Below are positions 1 to 6,067 of a stretch of 6,443 bases of DNA, one piece after another; the stretch's first letter is position 1, and every line of letters starts with the position of its first letter. The DNA lies in the NCBI GenBank assembly GCA_013697395.1, contig JACCWY010000391.1:1-6443 (forward strand), given 5' to 3'. Source of the DNA: Chloroflexota bacterium (lineage in GTDB: Bacteria > Chloroflexota > Limnocylindria > QHBO01). Both the position numbers and the translations under genes were made by a program. Under the pieces are notes generated by a model. It was not told the origin of the DNA and made no database searches. It was given only the letters and a program-made list of their open reading frames with translations.

Positions 1-9
1 GCCGCCACC

Positions 10-282
10 CTAGCTGAACAGGCCGAGCGCGAAGCCGGCGAACAGGCCGAGCGCGACGGCGGGCACCAGGCTCGCGACGCGCAGGAAGGCCGGCCAGCCG
101 GGCCCGCCCGCGAACGCGTAGGCCGGGATCGAGATCGGAAAGAGCAGCACCCCCGCCGACCAGGCGACGCGCGCCCGGACGCTCAGGTCCGAACGCTCCT
201 GCACGTCGAGCCAGTAGGCCGCGATCATCAGAAAGCCGCCGACCGCGAGCACGGCAAAGGCGGTCCAGATCACCGGGAGCAT
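10..282 (-). CDS. Small hypothetical membrane protein (90 aa, about three membrane spans)
   Basis: I do not recognise a family. The protein is almost entirely hydrophobic, with three likely membrane segments at about residues 2-25, 39-59 and 65-89. A short charged loop (residues about 26-38, containing DVQERSD and RAR) separates the first two, so this loop probably faces the cytoplasm. It starts at ATG and has no Shine-Dalgarno; a TAGCAT element lies nine bases before the start. It begins 25 bases after the stop of the acyltransferase on the same strand and is probably the last gene of the transporter-acyltransferase unit. The reading frame is plausible because of its clean membrane topology and its position, not because of any motif. 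Function unknown; a membrane partner of the upstream genes is only a guess. Confidence 0.7.
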   Translation of the reverse strand: MLPVIWTAFAVLAVGGFLMIAAYWLDVQERSDLSVRARVAWSAGVLLFPISIPAYAFAGGPGWPAFLRVASLVPAVALGLFAGFALGLFS

Positions 283-291
283 GACGAACCG

Positions 292-297
292 ATGCTA
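292..297 (-). promoter_or_regulatory. Possible -10 element (TAGCAT) for the small membrane protein
   Basis: On the minus strand TAGCAT sits nine bases before the ATG of the 90-residue protein, inside the 25-base gap after the acyltransferase stop. A start site six or seven bases downstream would leave a leader of two or three bases. No good -35 hexamer is seen 16-18 bases upstream, so read-through from the upstream genes is at least as likely. Confidence 0.25.
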
Positions 298-307
298 CCG
301 CGCGCCG

Positions 308-1054
308 TCAGCCATCCACGTCGCGGCGGGCAATGTCATCGGCGCCGTTGAGCAGGTCGGTCAGGAAGGCGAGAGGGCAGCGCCGCGGCAGGCGCGGCTC
401 CTCGCCCGGTAGCAGGGCGGCGACGGCGTCCCGGATGCCGGCCTCGAGCGCCGCGCGGGCCTCCCGGCCACGGACGGCTCCGGTCCGGATGGCGGGGCCG
501 AAGCGAACCTCGATCCGGCGCCGGAACCAGAGGTGCGTGGAGCCGACGATGGCGCACGGCACGACCGGGACGCCGGAGGCGATGGCGAACGCGGCCGCGC
601 CGTCCTCGAATGCGAGCAGCTCGGTCTCGCGGAACCCGATTCGGCCCTCGGCAAAGATACCGAGCACGCCTTCGGCCTCGAAGACGCGGCGGACGGCGCG
701 GACGGCCGAGGTCAGGGTCGTCTTCTCCGGGTTGTAGGGAATGACCCCGCCGAAGAACGCCATGAGCCGGTTCTTGAAGCCGCGTCCGAAGTCCACCTCC
801 CTGGGTCCGAACCAGGTGATGCGCGGCTCGATCGGGGCGACCGACAGCACGAGCATCGGATCGAAGCCGTTGTGGTGGTTGGCGACGAGCTGGAACGGCG
901 GATCCGGCCAGCGCTCGAGCCCGACCGCCCGGACGTCGAACAGGCTCCGCATGACGGCACGGTTGATCCCCCACATGAACCGATACCGCGGCGTCACGGC
1001 CACGGACAGCTCGCGGGGCCCCGTCCTTCGTGCGCGATCCGACGCCGCGGTCAC
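308..1054 (-). CDS. PlsC-type lysophospholipid acyltransferase family protein (1-acyl-glycerol-3-phosphate acyltransferase-like)
   Basis: A 248-residue member of the PlsC/LPLAT acyltransferase superfamily, which moves an acyl group from acyl-CoA or acyl-ACP to a lysolipid or related alcohol at the inner face of the membrane. The catalytic HX4D motif is visible (H60 to D65, within NHHNGFD). Block III appears as FAEGR at about 134-138 (usual form FPEGTR), and block IV as VPVVPCAIVG at about 162-171. The block II arginine of classical PlsC is not obvious; the matching stretch reads GGVIPYNPEK (about 102-111). The length of 248 residues is normal for the family. The start is GTG at 1054, overlapping the TGA stop of the upstream MFS gene as GTGA. 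There is no Shine-Dalgarno, so translation probably depends on the upstream gene. The substrate cannot be told; the altered blocks II and III allow something other than lysophosphatidic acid. Confidence 0.88.
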   Translation of the reverse strand: MTAASDRARRTGPRELSVAVTPRYRFMWGINRAVMRSLFDVRAVGLERWPDPPFQLVANHHNGFDPMLVLSVAPIEPRITWFGPREVDFGRGFKNRLMAFFGGVIPYNPEKTTLTSAVRAVRRVFEAEGVLGIFAEGRIGFRETELLAFEDGAAAFAIASGVPVVPCAIVGSTHLWFRRRIEVRFGPAIRTGAVRGREARAALEAGIRDAVAALLPGEEPRLPRRCPLAFLTDLLNGADDIARRDVDG

Positions 1055-2451
1055 GCTGCCGCTGGCCGCGGCTCGTTGGCGGCCCCGCGGTCTCCGGCAC
1101 GCGTCGGCTCATGCACGCGACGGAGCGCCAGCCCGCCGAGAACGAGCTCGAGCGCCATGACCACGAAGAGGACGCGGAAGCCGAGATCGGCCGCAATCGT
1201 CCGATCCGCGATGAAGAGCGCGACGGCAAACGTGATCACCCCGCCGACCGCCGAGCCGATGGGGCCGGCACCGGCGACGGCGATGTTGCTGATTCCCATG
1301 TACCGGCCCGACTCGGCCTTCGGAATGATGTCGGTCATCAGCGCCCAGTCCACGCCCAGGAACACGCCCGAGCAGATGCCGATCGGGACCGCCGCAGCGA
1401 GCACGACCCAGTAGGCGGGCGCGACGGCCAGCAGGAGGCCGCCCACGGCGCCGAACGCGATTGCCACGTACAGCACTGGCTTGCGTCCGATCCGGCTCGA
1501 GATGCGCGCGCCCGGAATGGCGGCGAGCAGGGCAGCGACGAGAAGCGTGACGAGCACCGGGATTGCCGCGCCCTGCGCCGCATTCGGCGCCATGCCGTGG
1601 GCGTTCTCCAGGTAGAAGACGGCGAACGCCTGGAGCGTGACGAGCCCTGTCAGGACCAGCAGGCGGCTGATCATGACCCACACGAAGTCGCGCTCGGCCA
1701 GGATGTCCGTGCCCCAGGCCGACTTCGCGCGTTGAAGCAGGCTCAGCTCGTTCGGTGGAGCGGGACGATCCGGCACCCAGATCACGGTGATCAGCATCGT
1801 CACCACCTCGATGAGCCCGATCACGGCGAACAGCCCCAGGCTGATCTCCGGGAAGCCGAGCAGATCCGGAAGGATGGCGATGAACAGGACGGCCAGCCCG
1901 GGCCCGATGAGGTTCCCGGCGAGGTTCGCGGCGCCGAGCAGGCCCGACGCCACCCCGACCTGGCGCGATGGAACGAGGTCCGGCACATAGCCCTGGTACG
2001 GCCCCTGGGCGAAGTTGCTGCTGAACTGGAGGAGGGCGACGCCGGCCAGGAACGGCCAGTACAGCTCGTTCCAGAAGGCCCACGCCAGGAACGCGAGGAA
2101 GACGAGGTCCATCGCCGTGCCGGCGACGATGTATGGCTTGCGACGGCCGAGCCGGTGGCGGGTATGGTCGCTGATGGCGCCCATCGTGGGCTGGACGAGG
2201 ATCGCGATCACCACACCGATGGTGGTGATGGCGCCGACGGCCAGGCCGGCGAGTGGATGCTTTGCGTCACCCAGAACGCCGTCCGATTCGACCAGGCGCG
2301 GGATGACGCTGAAGGTGAGAGCACCCATGAGCGTGGTGATCGCCAGCCAGTAGGCGGTGACCGCCAGGAGACGCCCGGTCGACAGGTGCGCCTTCGGCCG
2401 TCCGAAGTCGTCACGGTCGTCTGCCGCCGTGTGCGCGGGTCCCTCGAGCAT
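1051..2451 (-). CDS. MFS transporter, SLC45/GPH-like (about 466 aa)
   Basis: A 12-segment major facilitator superfamily permease in the cytoplasmic membrane. The loop after the second membrane segment (residues about 90-108) reads GAISDHTRHRLGRRKPYI, the MFS motif A in the form common to sucrose/SLC45-like and GPH-type transporters. PDLVPSRQVGVASGL (about 160) and ALMTDIIPKAESGRYMG (about 370-390) are the matching conserved loops of each half. The substrate is unknown. I chose the ATG at 2451 because a strong Shine-Dalgarno (GGAGGAG) ends six bases before it; an in-frame TTG immediately upstream (2454) would add one residue and is too close to that site. The last bases overlap the GTG of the PlsC-like gene, so the two are very likely translated together. 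The coupling makes a lipid or lipid-linked substrate worth considering, although sequence resemblance points to sugar-type MFS relatives. Confidence 0.9.
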   Translation of the reverse strand: MLEGPAHTAADDRDDFGRPKAHLSTGRLLAVTAYWLAITTLMGALTFSVIPRLVESDGVLGDAKHPLAGLAVGAITTIGVVIAILVQPTMGAISDHTRHRLGRRKPYIVAGTAMDLVFLAFLAWAFWNELYWPFLAGVALLQFSSNFAQGPYQGYVPDLVPSRQVGVASGLLGAANLAGNLIGPGLAVLFIAILPDLLGFPEISLGLFAVIGLIEVVTMLITVIWVPDRPAPPNELSLLQRAKSAWGTDILAERDFVWVMISRLLVLTGLVTLQAFAVFYLENAHGMAPNAAQGAAIPVLVTLLVAALLAAIPGARISSRIGRKPVLYVAIAFGAVGGLLLAVAPAYWVVLAAAVPIGICSGVFLGVDWALMTDIIPKAESGRYMGISNIAVAGAGPIGSAVGGVITFAVALFIADRTIAADLGFRVLFVVMALELVLGGLALRRVHEPTRAGDRGAANEPRPAAA

Positions 2452-2457
2452 CAATCA

Positions 2458-2464
2458 CTCCTCC
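2458..2464 (-). promoter_or_regulatory. Shine-Dalgarno (GGAGGAG) of the MFS transporter
   Basis: On the minus strand GGAGGAG is followed by six bases and then ATG at 2451. This decides the start in favour of ATG over the adjacent TTG, which would be only three bases away. It is the strongest ribosome-binding site in the window. Confidence 0.75.
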
Positions 2465-2482
2465 GGTGTCTCGCGTGCCGGC

Positions 2483-2511
2483 AGCCTACCTGTGCCGCCA
2501 CGGAACGGGAA
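2483..2511 (-). promoter_or_regulatory. Weak candidate promoter for the minus-strand MFS-acyltransferase unit
   Basis: Read on the minus strand, TTCCCG, 17 bases, then TAGGCT. The -10 fits TANNNT and the -35 matches the consensus at only three of six positions. The predicted start near 2476 would give a leader of about 25 bases that includes the Shine-Dalgarno. Confidence 0.3.
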
Positions 2512-2561
2512 GCGTCCAGCGGCCCGACCGGGCAGCCAGTACGTCCACCACCACCGGCCGC

Positions 2562-2567
2562 TACCCT
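2562..2567 (+). promoter_or_regulatory. Possible -10 element (TACCCT) for the plus-strand MFS gene
   Basis: TACCCT lies seven bases before the ATG at 2575, a spacing that would start transcription at or next to the start codon. There is no Shine-Dalgarno in front of this gene. No convincing -35 is seen, so this rests on the TANNNT pattern and spacing. Confidence 0.35.
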
Positions 2568-2574
2568 CCGTTCG

Positions 2575-3855
2575 ATGCCCGACGAACCGGCGAGCGGCCG
2601 GCTCATCGTCCTTCGCCACCCCGACCTGCGCCGATACCTCTCGGCGCGGTTCCTCGTTGCCGTCGCGACGCAGGTGCAGACGGTCGCGGTCGGCTGGCAG
2701 GTCTTCAGCGCCACCGGCGACCCGTTCGACCTGGGCCTGGTCGCCCTCTCGCAGTTCCTGCCCTTCATCATCCTCATCCTGCCGGCGGGGCACGTCGCGG
2801 ACCGATACGACCGGCGGCGCGTCCAGCTGCTCACCTACCTGTTGCTCGCCGTCTGTGCAGCGACGCTCCTGGCCCTCGCGCTCGGCGGCGTCACCGATAT
2901 CGCGCCCGTGCTGGGCGTCATGGTCGTCTTCGGCATCGCGAGGGCCTTCAACCAGCCGACCGGCCAGGCGCTCCTGCCGAACATCGCGCCTCCCGGCGCC
3001 TTTCCGCGCGCGGTGGCGCTGAACTCGTCGCTGCTCCAGGTGGCGACGATCGCCGGGCCGGCGCTGGGGGGAGCGCTCGTCGTGCTCGGCGTGGAGGTCG
3101 CCTATGGGCTGTCCGTCGCCCTGATCGTCCTCGGCGTCGTGCTCGTCGCGGGTCTGCGCGGCGGTGGTCGCGAGGGAGGTCTTCGCGAGCCGGTCTCCTG
3201 GTCGACCCTCCTCTCGGGCGTCACCTTCGTCCGCTCGCGGCCGGTCGTCCTCGGCTCGATCTCGCTCGACCTGTTCGCGGTCCTGTTCGGCGGGGCGACG
3301 GCACTGCTCCCGATCTACGCCGGCGAGATCCTGGACGTGGGCCCCGTCGGGCTCGGCGTCATGCTTGCCGCTCCGGCAGTGGGCGCGGCCCTGCTGGCCG
3401 CGATCGTGTCGGTTCGACCGATCCGACGCCACGTCGGCCGATGGATGTTCGGCGGCGTCGCGGCCTTCGGCCTCGCCACCATCGTGTTCGGGCTTTCGAC
3501 CAGCCTGCCGCTGACCCTGGCCGCGCTCGTCGTGATGGGAGCCGGCGACATCGTGAGCGTCTACATCCGGCACCTGCTGGTCCAGCTCGAGACGCCGGAC
3601 GGGATCCGCGGGCGGGTGAGCGCGGTCAACTCGGTCTTCATCGGCGCATCCAACGAGCTCGGCGAGTTCGAGTCCGGCCTCACCGCCGCGTGGTGGGGAA
3701 TCGTGCCGGCCGTCCTGATCGGCGGTGCGGCGACCCTCGCCGTGGCACTTGTGTGGACCCGCCTGTTCGGCGTGCTCTGGCACCTCGACCGCTTCCCGGG
3801 TCACGCGAGGGACACGGTTCCGGCGATGACCGAGCCGAAGGACGATCGGCGCTAG
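2575..3855 (+). CDS. MFS transporter, EntS/MFS_3-type exporter family (426 aa)
   Basis: A major facilitator superfamily permease of the EntS-like (MFS_3) group, whose characterised members export siderophores, drugs or other small molecules. Motif A is clear at residues 72-82 (GHVADRYDRRR). The conserved stretch after the fourth membrane segment is present (RAFNQPTGQALLPNIAP, then ALNSSLLQVATIAGPALGG). The N-terminus has the typical RHPDLRRYLSARF lead into the first membrane segment. About 12 membrane segments and 426 residues are normal for the group. The frame stays open far upstream, through the antisense of the opposite MFS gene, but homology begins only at this ATG. No Shine-Dalgarno is present; a TACCCT seven bases upstream suggests a leaderless mRNA. 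It is divergent from the first MFS gene and not closely similar to it. lgt follows after nine bases. The substrate is unknown. Confidence 0.9.
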   Translation: MPDEPASGRLIVLRHPDLRRYLSARFLVAVATQVQTVAVGWQVFSATGDPFDLGLVALSQFLPFIILILPAGHVADRYDRRRVQLLTYLLLAVCAATLLALALGGVTDIAPVLGVMVVFGIARAFNQPTGQALLPNIAPPGAFPRAVALNSSLLQVATIAGPALGGALVVLGVEVAYGLSVALIVLGVVLVAGLRGGGREGGLREPVSWSTLLSGVTFVRSRPVVLGSISLDLFAVLFGGATALLPIYAGEILDVGPVGLGVMLAAPAVGAALLAAIVSVRPIRRHVGRWMFGGVAAFGLATIVFGLSTSLPLTLAALVVMGAGDIVSVYIRHLLVQLETPDGIRGRVSAVNSVFIGASNELGEFESGLTAAWWGIVPAVLIGGAATLAVALVWTRLFGVLWHLDRFPGHARDTVPAMTEPKDDRR

Positions 3856-3858
3856 AAT
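3853..3858 (+). promoter_or_regulatory. lgt: Candidate -10 element (TAGAAT) for a leaderless lgt transcript
   Basis: TAGAAT, five of six matches to TATAAT, overlaps the TAG stop of the MFS gene and lies six bases before the GTG of lgt. Transcription starting seven bases after the hexamer would begin exactly at GTG. No Shine-Dalgarno precedes the gene. A good -35 at 16-18 bases is not seen; an ATGACC at 3826-3831 is too far (21 bases). Confidence 0.4.
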
Positions 3859-3864
3859 CGGCGG

Positions 3865-4761
3865 GTGATCGACCCCGTCGCCTTCGAGATCGGCCCGCTC
3901 CAGCTGTACTGGTACGGGATCATCATCGCCGGGGCGGTCCTCATCGCAGGCATGCTCGGCACGCGGGTGGCCATGTGGCTCGGCGAGGACCCCGAGGACG
4001 GTTGGTCGATGCTCCTCCTCGTCATGGTCCTCGGAATTCTCGGGGCGCGTACCTACCACGTCATCCACCTGTGGGAGCACTACAGCGCCAACCCGGTCGA
4101 GATCCCGCAGATCTGGAACGGCGGCATCGGGATTCCCGGCGGCGTTGCGGGCGGCGCGCTCGGCATCTTCCTGTACACCCGGGCGAAGGGGATCAACACG
4201 GCTCGCTGGCTGGACGTCTTCGCGCCGGCCCTGCTGCTGGGCCAGGTCATCGGCCGCCTGGGAAACTACGTCAACCAGGAGCTCTACGGACCGCCGACCT
4301 CGCTCTGCGGCGGCGAGTTCCCACCCTGCCTGCCGTTCGGCGTTCAGATCGACCCCGCACATCGGGTCCCGCCCTGGGACGTCGCCGCCTATCCTGTCGA
4401 GACGACGCAGTTCGTGCCGCTCTTCGCGTACGAGATGGCGCTCAACCTGATCGGCATGCTGCTGCTGATCTACGTGATCCGCCGCTTCGGCCATCGACTC
4501 TTCGCCGGCGACGCCGCGCTCATGTACATCATGTGGTACGGCGCCGTGCGGACCGCGCTGGAGACGTATCGGGTCGACAACTGGACCATCCTGGGCATCC
4601 CGACCGCCATGTGGGTCGGCATCATCGGCTTCATCCTGGCCGCCGCATGGCTCATCTACCGCCATCGCCGCGGCTGGGGCTCACCGATGATCAAGCCGGC
4701 CGACGAACGCGAGCGAGACGCTCCGACGCCCCAGGCGCAACCGGAGGCCAGCGCTGGCTGA
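3865..4761 (+). CDS. lgt: Prolipoprotein diacylglyceryl transferase (Lgt)
   Basis: Lgt transfers diacylglycerol from phosphatidylglycerol to the lipobox cysteine of prolipoproteins, the first step of lipoprotein maturation, in the cytoplasmic membrane. The family signature is present as GRLGNYVNQELYG (130-142), with R131, N134, E139 and G142 spaced exactly like E. coli R143, N146, E151 and G154. YGAVRTALETYRVD (225-238) supplies R229 and E233, matching E. coli R239 and E243. About seven membrane segments and 298 residues are normal. Two oddities stand out. The position of E. coli H103 (in HGG) is a proline here (P91 in GIPGG), and the arm after the signature carries a short insertion with two cysteines (C148, C155). 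The start is GTG, nine bases after the MFS stop. Its 3' end overlaps the following PLP-enzyme gene. A charged, proline-rich tail of about 25 residues ends the protein. Confidence 0.95.
   Translation: MIDPVAFEIGPLQLYWYGIIIAGAVLIAGMLGTRVAMWLGEDPEDGWSMLLLVMVLGILGARTYHVIHLWEHYSANPVEIPQIWNGGIGIPGGVAGGALGIFLYTRAKGINTARWLDVFAPALLLGQVIGRLGNYVNQELYGPPTSLCGGEFPPCLPFGVQIDPAHRVPPWDVAAYPVETTQFVPLFAYEMALNLIGMLLLIYVIRRFGHRLFAGDAALMYIMWYGAVRTALETYRVDNWTILGIPTAMWVGIIGFILAAAWLIYRHRRGWGSPMIKPADERERDAPTPQAQPEASAG
4743..4747 (+). promoter_or_regulatory. Shine-Dalgarno (GGAGG) supporting a CTG start of the PLP enzyme
   Basis: GGAGG inside the 3' end of lgt is followed by six bases and then CTG at 4754, in the frame of the PLP enzyme. 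No ATG, GTG or TTG is in frame before the internal ATG at 4880, so this site decides the start. Confidence 0.6.
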
Positions 4762-5815
4762 GCGCCCGGGCGCACGACTGCTGCCCGATGTCACCGCTGC
4801 CGTCGGCAGCACGCCACTCGTCGCACTCGATCGCCTGGCCGCCGGCCTGCGGCCGAGGATCGTCGGCAAGCTGGAGCACATGAACCCGGGCGGATCGGTC
4901 AAGGACCGGATCGCCCTGCCGATGATCGAGGCCGCCGAACGGGCCGGCCTGCTGAAGCCGGGGGGCGTGATCGTGGAGCCCACGAGCGGGAACACCGGCG
5001 TGGGCCTGGCGATGGCCGCGGCCGTCAAGGGGTATCGGTGCATCTTCGTCATGGCCGACAAGCAATCCGAAGAGAAGCGCGCGCTGCTTCGCGCCTACGG
5101 GTCCGAGGTGGTCGTGTGCCCGACCGACGTCGCCCCCGACGACGAGCGCTCCTACTACCGCGTCTCCGACCGCATCGCCCGCGACACGCCGGGGGCGTGG
5201 AAGCCCGACCAGTACTCGAACGCCGCGAATCCGGATGCCCACTACGCGACCACCGGGCCGGAGATCTGGGATGCGACCGGCGGGGGAGTCACCCATTTCG
5301 TCGTGGCGCTGGGCACCGGTGGCACGGTATCGGGGGCAGGCCGCTACCTCAAGGAGCGCGATCCGTCGGTGGTGATCGTGGGGGCCGACCCGGCCGGCTC
5401 CGTCTACTCGGGCTCGACGCCGCAGCCGTACCTGACGGAGGGCATCGGCGAGGACTTCTGGCCCGTCACCTACGACGCGCGGAGCTGCGACGTCGTCGTG
5501 CAGGTGAGCGACCGCGACTCGATGCTCACCGCCCGGCTCGCGACGGCGCGCGAGGGGATCCTGATGGGAGAGTCGTGCGGCACAGCGCTGTGGGCCGCTC
5601 TCCAGCTCGCGCGCGACCTGGACGATCCGGATGCGCTGATGGTCGTGCTGCTGCCCGACAGCGGGCGCAACTACGTGGCCAAGCTGTACGCCGATGGGTG
5701 GCTGCGCGAGCGCGGACTGCTCGGTGCGGACGAGCGCGCGGCGGACTACGACTGGCGGGCAACGCGCGCCGAGGTGATCCTCCGCGGCGACGAGATCCCG
5801 CAGCCGGGCATCTGA
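4754..5815 (+). CDS. cbs: PLP-dependent cystathionine beta-synthase / cysteine synthase family enzyme (no regulatory domain)
   Basis: A fold-type II PLP enzyme. CBS joins serine and homocysteine to cystathionine; the related cysteine synthases make cysteine from activated serine. With the CTG start at 4754 the protein has 353 residues. Visible motifs: GSTPLV (18-23), NPGGSVKDR with the PLP lysine K50, the TSGNTG substrate loop (77-82), the phosphate-binding GTGGT loop (187-191), GESCG (272-276) near the PLP pyridine nitrogen, and LPDSGRNY (300-307). EGIGEDFWP (229-237) and the PDSGRNY ending favour CBS over plain CysK. The N-terminal haem segment of animal CBS and the C-terminal CBS-domain pair are both absent. 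Starting at the internal ATG (4880) would remove GSTPLV and the first strand, giving 311 residues, which is unlikely to be right. The gene overlaps lgt by eight bases; translational coupling is likely. Family call sure; exact reaction less so. Confidence 0.87.
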   Translation: MAERPGARLLPDVTAAVGSTPLVALDRLAAGLRPRIVGKLEHMNPGGSVKDRIALPMIEAAERAGLLKPGGVIVEPTSGNTGVGLAMAAAVKGYRCIFVMADKQSEEKRALLRAYGSEVVVCPTDVAPDDERSYYRVSDRIARDTPGAWKPDQYSNAANPDAHYATTGPEIWDATGGGVTHFVVALGTGGTVSGAGRYLKERDPSVVIVGADPAGSVYSGSTPQPYLTEGIGEDFWPVTYDARSCDVVVQVSDRDSMLTARLATAREGILMGESCGTALWAALQLARDLDDPDALMVVLLPDSGRNYVAKLYADGWLRERGLLGADERAADYDWRATRAEVILRGDEIPQPGI

Positions 5816-5826
5816 CACGGGTCCGT

Positions 5827-5849
5827 ACGTGGATCTGGCAGATTCACGT
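5827..5849 (+). terminator. Candidate hairpin terminator after the PLP enzyme
   Basis: A 23-base inverted repeat with a 10-bp stem and a GGC loop begins 11 bases after the stop. One pair is G-U in plus-strand RNA but becomes a C-A mismatch in minus-strand RNA, so the fold favours the plus-strand transcript. No U tract follows, so this is a weak intrinsic terminator at best, or only a 3' stabilising hairpin. Confidence 0.4.
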
Positions 5850-5890
5850 GGCAGCCCATGTGGCGTAGTGCCGGTGTCACCTGAATGTGC

Positions 5891-5906
5891 CTGAACCGCG
5901 GTTCAG
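5891..5906. repeat. 16-bp perfect palindrome at the end of the zinc-ribbon gene
   Basis: CTGAACCGCGGTTCAG reads the same on both strands and contains the stop codon of the minus-strand small gene. It could fold as a 6-bp stem with a CGCG loop, serving as a terminator element, or bind a dimeric regulator. A direct copy of its left arm with one flanking base (CCTGAA) lies exactly 10 bases upstream (5880-5885 and 5890-5895). Confidence 0.5.
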
Positions 5907-6061
5907 CTCCCCGGCGACCAGCGCTGTCGGGCGTCCGGCTCCTCGTCGCGGTAGACGCATCCGGAGTGGGCGACGCTGCCGTCCGCCTCATCGGCCAGCC
6001 ACGCCTCGCCCGGTCCGATCGGGTCGTCGCAGAGCGCGCACGTGCGCTGTGGCTGCTCCAT
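5903..6061 (-). CDS. Small zinc-ribbon-like protein (52 aa)
   Basis: A short protein beginning MEQPQRTCALCDDPIG. It carries a CxxC pair (C8, C11) and, about 20 residues later, HSGC (H and C three apart) followed by VYRDEE. This CxxC...HxxC arrangement resembles a single zinc-binding knuckle and many small uncharacterised bacterial proteins. I choose the ATG at 6061 because everything upstream in the frame is arginine- and proline-rich noise of high-GC DNA, and because a promoter-like pair ends six bases before this ATG (TATCGT). There is no Shine-Dalgarno, so the mRNA is probably leaderless. The gene is convergent with the PLP enzyme and divergent from mmsA. Function unknown; metal binding is inferred from the cysteine and histidine spacing only. 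Confidence 0.65.
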   Translation of the reverse strand: MEQPQRTCALCDDPIGPGEAWLADEADGSVAHSGCVYRDEEPDARQRWSPGS

Positions 6062-6067
6062 GCGCGG

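Noticed and set aside
1030..2574. Plus-strand frame open for about 515 codons antisense to the first MFS gene and continuous with the second MFS gene
   Set aside because: The translation is rich in Asp, Glu, His, Arg and Gln with no domain, as expected for the antisense of a high-GC membrane-protein gene. The minus-strand protein has clear MFS motifs and a strong ribosome site; the plus-strand homology begins only at 2575.
308..2574. Transport-and-acylation genes as part of a biosynthetic gene cluster or mobile island
   Set aside because: No biosynthetic, integrase, transposase or tRNA sequence is present, and base composition looks even across the window.
2455..4665. Minus-strand open frame of about 736 codons opposite the second MFS gene and lgt
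   Set aside because: It is very polar and low in complexity, a mirror of two membrane-protein genes in GC-rich DNA, with no recognisable motif. Both plus-strand genes are certain.
4880..5815. Start of the PLP enzyme at the internal ATG
   Set aside because: It would remove the GSTPLV motif and the first strand, though clear family sequence is encoded just upstream in the same frame; it also lacks a Shine-Dalgarno.
3865..5815. Possible Lgt-PLP enzyme fusion by frameshift
   Set aside because: Lgt ends with a normal tail and a TGA, and the next gene has its own GGAGG and CTG; no slippery sequence is seen at the overlap.
4691..5818. Minus-strand frame of 375 codons opposite the PLP enzyme
   Set aside because: Shadow frame: the plus strand carries all PLP-enzyme motifs, while the antisense translation shows none.
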